Of a DNA stretch of 64,000 nt, positions 18,948 to 30,515 are shown piece by piece (position 1 is the first letter of the stretch; every line of letters begins with the position of its first letter). The translations under genes and the position numbers were made by a program. Location: the NCBI GenBank assembly GCA_965240325.2, contig OZ251232.1, positions 744,001-808,000 of the forward strand. The letters run 5' to 3'. The notes beneath the pieces were generated by a model that worked only from the letters and a program-made list of their open reading frames with translations, searched no databases and was not told where the DNA came from. Source of the stretch: Rebecca billardiae RCC1528. Its lineage: Eukaryota; Haptophyta.

Positions 18948-21900
18948 CTCGCCACCGCCGAGCCCGCCACCGCCACCGTCACCGCCGCCGTCACCGCCGC
19001 CATCGCCACCGCCGTCGCCGCCGCCCAGCCCGCCACCGTCGCCGCCGCCGCCGTCGCCGCCGCCGTCACCGCCGCCGTCACCTCCGCCAACGCTGCCACC
19101 GTCGCCGCCACCCAGCCCGCCACCATCGCCGCCACCAAGCCCGCCACCGGCTCCCTTGCCCCCGCCCTCACCGCCGCCGACAGTGTCGTTGTCGCCCTCG
19201 CCGCCACCAAGCCCACCGCCGCCGCCGTCGCCCCCGCCGTCGCCACCACCGAGCCCGCCGCCGCCGTCTCCTCCACCCAGCCCACCGCCGTCACCGCCAC
19301 CGTCACCGCCGCCGTCGCCACCGCCAACGCCACCACCAAGCCCGCCACCGCCGTTGCCTCCGCCGTCACCGCCGCCAACGCCGCCACCGTCGCCGCCGCC
19401 CAGCCCACCACCGTCGCCGCCGCCGCCGTCACCGCCGCCGTCGCCCCCGCCGTCGCCACCACCGAGCCCGCCGCCGCCGTCACCTCCGCCCAGCCCGCCG
19501 CCGTCGCCACCGCCGTCACCGCCGCCGTCACCACCGCCAACGCCACCACCAAGCCCGCCGCCCCCGTCACCTCCGCCGTCACCACCGCCAACGCCGCCAC
19601 CGTCGCCACCGCCGAGCCCGCCACCATCGCCGCCACCGCCGTCGCCGCCGCCGTCGCCACCGCCGTCGCCACCACCGAGTCCGCCTCCGCCGTCTCCTCC
19701 ACCCAGCCCACCGCCGTCACCGCCACCGTCACCGCCGCCGTCACCACCGCCAACGCCACCACCAAGCCCGCCGCCGCCGTCGCCGCCGCCCAGCCCACCA
19801 CCATCGCCGCCACCAAGTCCTCCGCCATCGCCATCGCCTCCGCCGTCGCCACCGCCAACGCCACCACCGAGCCCGCCACCGCCGTCGCCACCACCGTCAC
19901 CTCCGCCGACGCTGCCGCCGTTTCCGCCGCCAAGCCCGCCACCATCGCCGCCACCGAGCCCGCCACCGGCTCCCTTGCCCCCGCCCTCACCACCACCGGC
20001 AACGTCTTTGTCGCCCTCGCCGCCACCAAGCCCACCGCCGCCGCCGTCGCCCCCGCCATCGCCACCACCGAGCCCGCCACCGCCGTCTCCTCCACCCAGC
20101 CCACCGCCGTCACCGCCACCGTCACCGCCGCCGTCGCCACCGCCAACGCCACCACCAAGCCCGCCGCCGCCGTCGCCTCCGCCGTCACCGCCGCCAACGC
20201 CGCCACCGTCGCCGCCGCCCAGCCCACCACCATCGCCGCCGCCGCCGTCGCCACCGCCGTCGCCCCCGCCGTCGCCACCACCGAGCCCGCCGCCGCCGTC
20301 ACCTCCGCCCAGCCCACCGCCGTCGCCGCCGCCGTCACCGCCGCCGTCACCACCGCCATCACCACCACCGAGCCCGCCGCCGCCATCACCGCCGCCGTCA
20401 CCGCCGCCTACGCCGCCACCGTCGCCGCCGCCCAGCCCACCACCATCGCCGCCGCCGCCGTCGCCGCCGCCGTCGCCACCGCCATCGCCACCACCGAGCC
20501 CGCCACCGCCGTCGCCTCCGCCCAGCCCACCGCCGTCGCCGCCGCCGTCACCGCCGCCGTCACCACCGCCCTCACCACCGCCGAGTCCGCCGCCACCGTC
20601 ACCGCCGCCGTCACCGCCGCCAACGCTGCCACCGTCGCCGCCGCCCAGCCCGCCACCGTTGCCACCACCGAGCCCACCACCACCGCCTTCGCCGCCGCCA
20701 TCGCCGCCGCCATCGCCGCCACCGTCGCCGCCACCCCTACCGCTTCCACCACCACGCACACTGCCGCTGCCACCACCATCACCGCCGAGCCCGCCGCCAC
20801 TGCCACCGCCGTCGCCGCCGCCGTCGCCGCCGCCATCACCACCACCGAGCCCTCCGCCGCCATCACCACCACCGTCGCCGCCCCCACCTGCGCCGCCACC
20901 TTCACCGCCGCCGAGCCCACCGCCGTCGGCACCGCCGAGCCCTCCACCAAGCCCTCCGCCACCGCCGTCGCCGCCACCGTCGCCTCCGCCGTCGCCACCG
21001 CCGTCGCCGCCGCCGCCGTCACCTCCGCCCAGCCCACCGCCGTCACAACCACCGTCACCGCCGCCGTCACCACCGCCATCACCACCACCGAGCCCGCCAC
21101 CGCCGTCACCGCCGCCGTCACCGCCGCCAACGCCGCCACCGTCGCCGCCGCCCAGCCCACCACCATCGCCGCCGCCGCCGTCGCCGCCGCCGTCGCCACC
21201 GCCGTCGCCACCACCGAGCCCGCCGCCGCCGTCACCTCCGCCCAGTCCGCCGCCGTCGCCACCGCCGGCACCGCCGCCGTCACCACCGCCAACACCACCA
21301 CCGAGCCCGCCGCCGCCGTCACCACCGCCGTCACCGCCGCCGACGCTGCCACCGTCGCCGCCGCCCAGCCCACCACCATCGCCGCCACCGAGCCCGCCAC
21401 CGGCTCCCTTGCCCCCGCCCTCACCACCACCGGCAACGTCTTTGTCGCCCTCGCCGCCACCAAGCCCACCGCCGCCGCCGTCGCCCCCGCCATCGCCACC
21501 ACCGAGCCCGCCACCGCCGTCGCCTCCACCCAGCCCACCGCCGTCACCGCCGCCGTCACCGCCGCCGTCACCACCGCCTACGCCACCACCGAGCCCACCG
21601 CCGCCGTTACCGCCGCCGTCACCGCCGCCAACGCCGCCACCGTCGCCGCCGCCCAGCCCGCCACCGTTGCCACCACCGAGCCCGCCACCGCCCTCACCTC
21701 CGCCCAGCCCACCACCGTCGCCGCCACCACCGTCACCGCCGCCGTCACCACCGCCATCACCACCACCGAGCCCGCCGCCGCCGTCACCACCGCCCTCACC
21801 ACCGCCGAGCCCGTCGCCGCCGTCACCGCCGCCGTCACCTCCGCCAACGACGCCACCGTCGCCGCCACCAAGCCCACCACCATCGCCGCCACCGAGCCCG

Positions 21901-24900
21901 CCGCCACCGCCGTCGCCGCCGCCATCGCCGCCGCCATCGCCGCCACCGTCGCCGCCACCTCTACCGCTTCCACCACCACGCACACTGCCGCTGCCACCAC
22001 CATCACCGCCGAGCCCGCCGCCACTGCCACCGCCGTCGCCGCCGCCGTCGCCGCCGCCATCACCACCACCGAGCCCTCCGCCGCCATCACCACCACCGTC
22101 GCCGCCCCCACCTGCGCCGCCACCTTCACCGCCGCCGAGCCCACCGCCGTCGGCACCGCCGAGCCCTCCACCAAGCCCTCCGCCACCGCCGTCGCCGCCA
22201 CCGTCGCCTCCGCCGTCGCCACCGCCGTCGCCGCCGCCGCCGTCACCTCCGCCCAGCCCACCGCCGTCACAACCACCGTCACCGCCGCCGTCACCACCGC
22301 CATCACCACCACCGAGCCCGCCACCGCCGTCACCGCCGCCGTCACCGCCGCCAACGCCGCCACCGTCGCCGCCGCCCAGCCCACCACCATCGCCGCCGCC
22401 GCCGTCGCCGCCGCCGTCGCCACCGCCGTCGCCACCACCGAGCCCGCCGCCGCCGTCACCTCCGCCCAGTCCGCCGCCGTCGCCACCGCCGGCACCGCCG
22501 CCGTCACCACCGCCAACACCACCACCGAGCCCGCCGCCGCCGTCACCACCGCCGTCACCGCCGCCGACGCTGCCACCGTCGCCGCCGCCCAGCCCACCAC
22601 CATCGCCGCCACCGAGCCCGCCACCGGCTCCCTTGCCCCCGCCCTCACCACCACCGGCAACGTCTTTGTCGCCCTCGCCGCCACCAAGCCCACCGCCGCC
22701 GCCGTCGCCCCCGCCATCGCCACCACCGAGCCCGCCACCGCCGTCGCCTCCACCCAGCCCACCGCCGTCACCGCCGCCGTCACCGCCGCCGTCACCACCG
22801 CCTACGCCACCACCGAGCCCACCGCCGCCGTTACCGCCGCCGTCACCGCCGCCAACGCCGCCACCGTCGCCGCCGCCCAGCCCGCCACCGTTGCCACCAC
22901 CGAGCCCGCCACCGCCCTCACCTCCGCCCAGCCCACCACCGTCGCCGCCACCACCGTCACCGCCGCCGTCACCACCGCCATCACCACCACCGAGCCCGCC
23001 GCCGCCGTCACCACCGCCCTCACCACCGCCGAGCCCGTCGCCGCCGTCACCGCCGCCGTCACCTCCGCCAACGACGCCACCGTCGCCGCCACCAAGCCCA
23101 CCACCATCGCCGCCACCGAGCCCGCCGCCACCGCCGTCGCCGCCGCCATCGCCGCCGCCATCGCCGCCACCGTCGCCGCCACCTCTACCGCTTCCACCAC
23201 CACGCACACTGCCGCTGCCACCACCATCACCGCCCAGCCCACCGCCGTCGCCGCCGCCGTCACCGCCGCCGTCACCACCGCCAACACCACCACCGAGCCC
23301 TCCGCCGCCATCACCACCACCGTCGCCGCCCCCACCTGCGCCGCCACCTTCACCGCCGCCGAGCCCACCGCCGTCGGCACCGCCGAGCCCGCCACCAAGC
23401 CCTCCGCCACCGCCGTCGCCGCCGCCGTCGCCCCCGCCGTCGCCACCACCGAGCCCTCCCCCGCCGTCACCTCCGCCCAGACCACCGCCGTCACCGCCAC
23501 CCTCACCGCCGCCGTCACCGCCGCCGACGCCACCACCGAGCCCGCCACCGCCGTCGCCACCGCCCTCACCACCACCGAGCCCGCCGCCGCCGTCACCGCC
23601 ACCGTCACCTCCGCCAACGCTGCCACCGTCGCCGCCGCCAAGCCCGCCACCATCGCCGCCACCGAGCCCGCCACCGGCTCCCTTGCCCCCGCCCTCACCA
23701 CCACCGGCAACGTCGTTGTCGCCCTCGCCGCCACCAAGCCCACCGCCGCCGCCATCGCCGCCGCCGTCGCCACCACCGAGCCCGCCACCGCCGTCGCCTC
23801 CGCCCAGCCCACCGCCGGCATCACCGCCGCCACCGCCGCCGTCACCACCGCCTACGCCACCACCGAGCCCGCCGCCGCCGTCACCGCCGCCGTCACCGCC
23901 ACCAACGCCGCCACCGTCGCCGCCGCCGTTGGCACCGCCGTCGCCACCACCGAGCCCGCCGCCGCCCTTACCTCCGCCCAGCCCTCCACCGTCGCCGCCA
24001 CCACCGTCACCGCCGCCGTCACCACCGCCATCACCACCACCGAGCCCGCCGCCGCCGTCACCACCGCCCTCACCACCGCCGAGCCCGCCGCCGCCGTCAC
24101 CGCCGCCATCACCTCCGCCAACGACGCCACCGTCGCCGCCACCAAGCCCACCACCATCGCCGCCACCGAGCCCGCCGCCACCGCCGTCGCCGCCGCCATC
24201 GCCGCCGCCATCGCCGCCACCGTCGCCGCCACCTCTACCGCTTCCACCACCACGCACACTGCCGCTGCCACCACCATCACCGCCCAGCCCACCGCCGTCG
24301 CCGCCGCCGTCACCGCCGCCATCACCACCGCCAACACCACCACCGAGCCCTCCGCCGCCATCACCACCACCATCGCCACCCCCACCTGCGCCGCCACCTT
24401 CACCGCCGCCGAGCCCACCGCCGTCGGCACCGCCGAGCCCGCCACCAAGCCCTCCGCCACCGCCGTCGCCGCCGCCGTCGCCTCCGCCGTTGCCACCTCC
24501 GAGCCCGCCGCCGCCGTCACCTCCGCCCAGCCCACCGCCGTCACCGCCACCCTCACCGCCGCCGTCACCACCGCCAACGCCACCACCAAGTCCGCCACCG
24601 CCGTCGCCACCGCCCTCGCCACCACCGAGCCCGCCGCCGCCGTCACCACCGCCGTCACCGCCGCCGACGCTGCCACCGTCGCCGCCGCCAAGCCCGCCAC
24701 CATCGCCGCCACCGAGCCCGCCACCGGCTCCCTTGCCCCCGCCCTCACCACCACCGGCAACGTCGTTGTCGCCCTCGCCGCCACCAAGCCCACCGCCGCC
24801 GCCATCGCCGCCGCCGTCGCCACCACCGAGCCCGCCACCGCCGTCGCCTCCGCCCAGCCCACCGCCGTCACCGCCGCCGTCACCGCCGCCGTCACCACCG

Positions 24901-27900
24901 CCAGCGCCACCACCGAGCCCGCCGCCGCCGTCACCGCCGCCGTCACCGCCACCAACGCCGCCACCGTCGCCGCCGCCGTTGGCACCGCCGTCGCCACCAC
25001 CGAGCCCGCCGCCGCCCTTACCTCCGCCCAGCCCACCACCGTCGCCGCCACCACCGTCACCGCCGCCGTCACCACCGCCATCACCACCACCGAGCCCGCC
25101 GCCGCCGTCACCACCGCCGTCACCACCGCCGAGCCCGCCGCCGCCGTCACCGCCGCCATCACCTCCGCCAACGACGCCACCGTCGCCGCCACCAAGCCCA
25201 CCACCATCGCCGCCACCGAGCCCGCCGCCACCGCCGTCGCCGCCGCCATCGCCGCCGCCATCGCCGCCACCGTCGCCGCCACCTCTACCGCTTCCACCAC
25301 CACGCACACTGCCGCTGCCACCACCATCACCGCCCAGCCCACCGCCGTCGCCGCCGCCGTCACCGCCGCCATCACCACCGCCAACACCACCACCGAGCCC
25401 TCCGCCGCCATCACCACCACCGTCGCCGCCCCCACCTGCGCCGCCACCTTCACCGCCGCCGAGCCCACCGCCGTCGGCACCGCCGAGCCCGCCACCAAGC
25501 CCTCCGCCACCGCCGTCGCCGCCGCCGTCGCCTCCGCCGTTGCCACCTCCGAGCCCGCCGCCGCCGTCACCTCCGCCCAGCCCACCGCCGTCACCGCCAC
25601 CCTCACCGCCGCCGTCACCACCGCCAACGCCACCACCAAGTCCGCCACCGCCGTCGCCACCGCCCTCGCCACCACCGAGCCCGCCGCCGCCGTCACCACC
25701 GCCATCACCGCCGCCGACGCTGCCACCGTCGCCGCCGCCAAGCCCGCCACCATCGCCGCCACCGAGCCCGCCACCGGCTCCCTTGCCCCCGCCCTCACCA
25801 CCACCGGCAACGTCGTTGTCGCCCTCGCCGCCACCAAGCCCACCGCCGCCGCCATCGCCGCCGCCGTCGCCACCACCGAGCCCGCCACCGCCGTCGCCTC
25901 CGCCCAGCCCACCGCCGTCACCGCCGCCGTCACCGCCGCCGTCACCACCGCCAGCGCCACCACCGAGCCCGCCGCCGCCGTCACCGCCGCCGTCACCGCC
26001 ACCAACGCCGCCACCGTCGCCGCCGCCGTTGGCACCGCCGTCGCCACCACCGAGCCCGCCGCCGCCCTTACCTCCGCCCAGCCCACCACCGTCGCCGCCA
26101 CCACCGTCACCGCCGCCGTCACCACCGCCATCACCACCACCGAGCCCGCCGCCGCCGTCACCACCGCCCTCACCACCGCCGAGCCCGCCGCCGCCGTCAC
26201 CGCCGCCGTCACCTCCGCCAACGCTGCCACCATCGCGGCCACCAAGCCCACCACCATCGCCGCCACCGAGCCCGCCGCCACCGCCGTCGCCGCCGCCATC
26301 GCCGCCGCCATCGCCGCCACCGTCGCCGCCACCTCTACCGCTTCCACCACCACGCACACTGCCGCTGCCACCACCATCACCGCCGAGCCCGCCGCCATCG
26401 CCACCGCCGTCACCGCCGCCATCACCACCGCCAACACCACCACCGAGCCCTCCGCCGCCGTCACCACCACCGTCGCCGCCCCCACCTGCGCCGCCACCTT
26501 CACCGCCACCGAGCCCACCGCCGTCACCACCGCCGAGCCCGCCACCAAGCCCTCCGCCACCGCCGTCGCCGCCACCGTCGCCTCCGCCGTCGCCACCTCC
26601 GAGCCCGCCGCCGCCGTCTCCTCCGCCCAGCCCACCGCCGTCGCCGCCGCCGTCACCGCCGCCGTCACCACCGCCATTACCACCACCGAGCCCGCCACCG
26701 CCGTCTCCGCCGCCGTCACCGCCGCCAACGCCACCACCGTCGCCGCCGCCCAGCCCACCACCATCGCCGCCGCCACCGTCGCCGCCGCCGTCGCCACCGC
26801 CCTCACCGCCACCGAGCCCGCCGCCGCCGTCACCGCCGCCATCACCTCCGCCAACGCTGCCACCGTCGCCGCCGCCAAGCCCACCACCGTCGCCGCCACC
26901 GGGCCCGCCGTCACCGCCGTCGCCGCCGCCATCGCCGCCGCCATCGCCGCCACCGTCGCCGCCACCTCTACCGCTGCCACCACCACGCACACTGCCGCTG
27001 CCACCACCGTCACCGCCAAGCCCGCCGCCGTCACCGCCGCCGTCACCGCCGCCGTCACCACCGCCAACACCACCACCGAGCCCTCCGCCGCCATCACCAC
27101 CACCGTCGCCACCCCCACCTGCGCCGCCACCTTCACCGCCGCCGAGCCCACCGCCGTCGCCACCGCCGAGCCCGCCACCAAGCCCTCCGCCACCGCCGTC
27201 GCCGCCGCCGTCGCCCCCGCCGTCGCCACCACCGAGCCCGCCGCCGCCGTCTCCTCCGCCCAGCCCACCGCCGTCGCCTCCGCCGTCGCCGCCGCCGTCA
27301 CCACCGCCAACGCCACCACCGAGCCCGCCACCGCCGTCACCGCCACCGTCACCGCCGCCAACGCCGCCACCGTCGCCGCCGCCCAGCCCACCACCATCGC
27401 CGCTGCAGCCGTCGCCGCCGCCGTCGCCTCCGCCGTCGCCACCACCGAGCCCGCCGCCGCCGTCACCTCCGCCCAGCCCGCCGCCGTCGCCGCCGCCGTC
27501 ATCGCCGCCGTCACCACCGCCCTCACCACCGCCGAGCCCGCCGCCGCCGTCACCGCCGCCGTCACCGCCGCCAACGCCGCCACCGTCGCCGCCGCCCAGC
27601 TCACCACCATCGCCACCACCCAGTCCGCCGCCATCACCGCAGCCACCGCCATTGCCACCGCCGTCTCCGCCACCAAGCCCGCCGCCTCCGCCCTCCCCTC
27701 CGCCCTCACCGCCTCCGAGCCCGCCACCGCCACCGGCACCCCCGCCGTCGCCGCCCCCGTCGGCGCCGCCGAGCCCACCGCCGAGCCCACCGCCCGGTGG
27801 ACCTGCGCCGCCACCATCGCCGCCGCCGTCACCGCCACAAAATCCGCCACTGCCTCCCGCGCCGCCACCGTTGCCACCGCCGAGCCCACCGCCGCCGCCA

Positions 27901-29906
27901 ACGCCGCCACCCTCACCACCGCCAAGTCCACCACCGCTGCCATCGCCGCCACCTTCGCCGCCACCGAGCCTTCCTCCTTCGCCTTCGCCGCCACCGTCGC
28001 CGCCGCCAAGTCCGTCTCTGCCGCCCTCACCACCACCAATGCCACCGCCAAGCCCGCCACCACCACCGTCGCCTCCGCCCATGCCACCACCCTCGCCACC
28101 GCCACTGCCGGCGCCGCCGCCATCGCCGCCGCCATCGCCACCGCCAACGCCATCGCCGCCGCCGTCACCGCCACCAAGTCCGCCACCGCCACCACCATCA
28201 CCACCACCGACCTCGCCGCCGCCACCGCCGCCGTCGCCGCCACCGTCGTCGCCGCCACCGCCACCACCGTCGCCGCCGCCGAGCTCGCCGCCGCCACCAC
28301 CACCGTCACCGCCGCCGTCGTCACCGCCGCCACCGCCCCCCAGCCCACCACCGAGCTCTCCGCCGCCCCCACCACCGTCGCCACCACCGTCGCCGCCGCC
28401 AAGCTCACCGCCGCCACCACCACCGTCGCCGCCACCGAGCTCGCCGCCGCCGCCGCCACCGTCGCCACCACCATCGTCGCCGCCGCCGCCGCCGCCCAGC
28501 CCACCGCCCAGCTCGCCGCCACCGCCACCACCGTCACCGCCGCCGAGCTCGCCGCCGCCACCACCACCGTCGCCGCCTCCATCGCCGCCGCCGAGCCCGC
28601 CGCCGTCGCTGCCACCGTCGCCACCACCGTCCCCACCACCAAGCCCTCCGCCACACCCGCCGCCGCCGCCAGCGCCACCGCCCAGCCCCCCACCGAGCTT
28701 GCCACCACCGCCATTGCCACCACCAAGCCCGCCACCGAGCCCGCCACCACCGCCGTCCCCGCCGCCGAGCCCGCCACCAAGCCCTCCTCCGCCTCCTGCG
28801 CCGCCGCCTAGCCCGCCGCCGAGCCCGCCGCCGCCGCCGTCACCACCGCCACGCCCACCGCCAAGTCCACCACCACCGCCAGTGCCGCCGCCCAGCCCCC
28901 CACCGAGCTTGCCACCACCGCCATCACCACCACCAAGCCCGCCACCGAGCCCGCCCCCACCGCCCTCGCTGCCGCCGAGCCCGCCACCAAGCCCTCCTCC
29001 GCCTCCTGCGCCGCCGCCCAGCCCGCCGCCCAACCTGCCTCCGCCACCATCGCTGCCGCCACCTCCACCGCCACGCCTGCCACCACCGCCACCTCCCCCT
29101 TTCCCACCTCCGAGCTTGCCACCTCAGCCACCACCATCGTTGCCACCGTCTCCGCCACCGCTGCCGCCGCCGAATCCGCCCCCTTCGGCCCCGCCAGGCC
29201 CTCCACCGCGCCCACCGTCCTCGCCTCCCGCGCAGCCGCCCGCACCGCCCGAGCCGCCGGCGCCGCCGCCGGCGCCGCCATCTCCTCCGTCGCCCCCGCC
29301 GGCCCCTTCGTCCCCGCTGCCGCCGCCTACACCCCCGCCCTCGCCGCCGCCGCCAGCACCGCCCCCGTCGCCGCCCTCGCCGCCGCCCGACCTCACCCGG
29401 GAGGACTACGTCGAGCTGAAGCTCAACCTGACCGGCCTGGACGTGGACGCCGTCCTTGAGCAGCTGCTCGAGGCGATCGCTGGAGTGGCAGGGATCGACG
29501 TCGGCCGGCTGTCGATCGAGGACGTGATCCCGCTGCCGAACGGCGGCTCGTGCGTCATCATCAAGGCGACGGCCAACCCGGACGCGGGCGAGACGCTCAC
29601 TGACCTCGCAAGCGTGCTGGGCACGGCCTCCACCTCGCCGCAGCCTTCTGACGGGCTGGAAGGAACGCTGGGCGTCGAGGTTGTGGACGTACGCTGGCAC
29701 ATGCCGCCATCGTCACCGCCCTCGCCGCCCTTAGAGCCCTCGCCGCCGTCGCCGCCGTCACCACCGGCCTCGCCGCCCTCGCCACCCTTGCCGCCGTCGC
29801 CGCCGTCGCCGCCCTCACCGCCGCCCTCGCCGCCCTCGCCGCCCGCGCCGCCCGCGCCGCCGTCACCTCCGCCCTCGCCGCCATCACCACCGCCCTCGCC
29901 ACCTGT

Positions 29907-29942
<36 letters not shown>

Positions 29943-30082
29943 ACCACCGCCCTCGCCGCCGTCGCCACCGTCGCCGCCCACACCGCCGTCACCACCGCCC
30001 TCGCCGCCCTCACCACCGCCCTCGCCGCCCGTGCCGCCCTCGCCGCCCTCGCCGCCGTCACCACCGCCCTCGCCGCCGTCAC

Positions 30083-30113
<31 letters not shown>

Positions 30114-30259
30114 ACCGTCACCACCGCCCTTGCCGCCCTCGCCACCCTCGCCACCGTCGCCGCCGTCACCACCGCCATCGCCGCCATCACCACCGCCCTC
30201 GCCGCCCGTGCCACCCTCGCCGCCCTCGCCGCCATCAGCACCGCCCTCGCCGCCGTCGC

Positions 30260-30290
<31 letters not shown>

Positions 30291-30466
30291 ACCGTCGCCG
30301 CCCTCACCGCCGCCCTCGCCGCCCTCCTCACCGCCCTCGCCGCCTGTGCCGCCCTCGCCGCCCTCACCGCCGTCACCACCGCCCTCGCCGCCGTCACCAC
30401 CGCCGTCGCCGCCCGTGCCGCCCTCGCCGCCCTCGCCGCCCTCAGCACCGCCCTCGCCGCCCTCAC

Positions 30467-30515
<49 letters not shown>

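Larger units (their letters stand above)
12830..29388 (+). repeat. Coding array 1: S-P3/P4/P5 minisatellite, ~16.6 kb
   Basis: Almost pure CCN codons broken by Ser (AGC, TCG, TCA), and sparse Thr, Ala, Leu, Arg, Lys. The 5' third favours AGC/TCG serine codons; 16.9-27.5 kb uses many TCA codons and carries higher-order repeats; 28.1-28.6 kb switches to SPPPSSPPPPPP. The blocks appear to be separate amplification episodes. Confidence 0.95.

Noticed and set aside
16900-27000. Regular repeats suggestive of a CRISPR-like array
   Set aside because: Units are continuous coding minisatellites without unique spacers, in a eukaryotic gene.
18849-28811. 3,320-residue Ala/Thr/Val-rich frame
   Set aside because: Third-frame shadow of the TCA-rich part of array 1; no start context, no domains.
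12528-29033. 5,501-residue minus-strand Gly/Asp/Leu-rich frame antisense to array 1
   Set aside because: It mirrors the CCN codons of the plus-strand array (GGN codons) and ends where the array ends. It has no signal peptide or domain, whereas the plus frame continues into modules and a TM helix.
12776-29419. 5,547-residue plus-strand Arg/His-rich frame offset from the giant gene
   Set aside because: A frame shadow of the same repeat; it loses openness soon after entering module 1, where real coding sequence begins.
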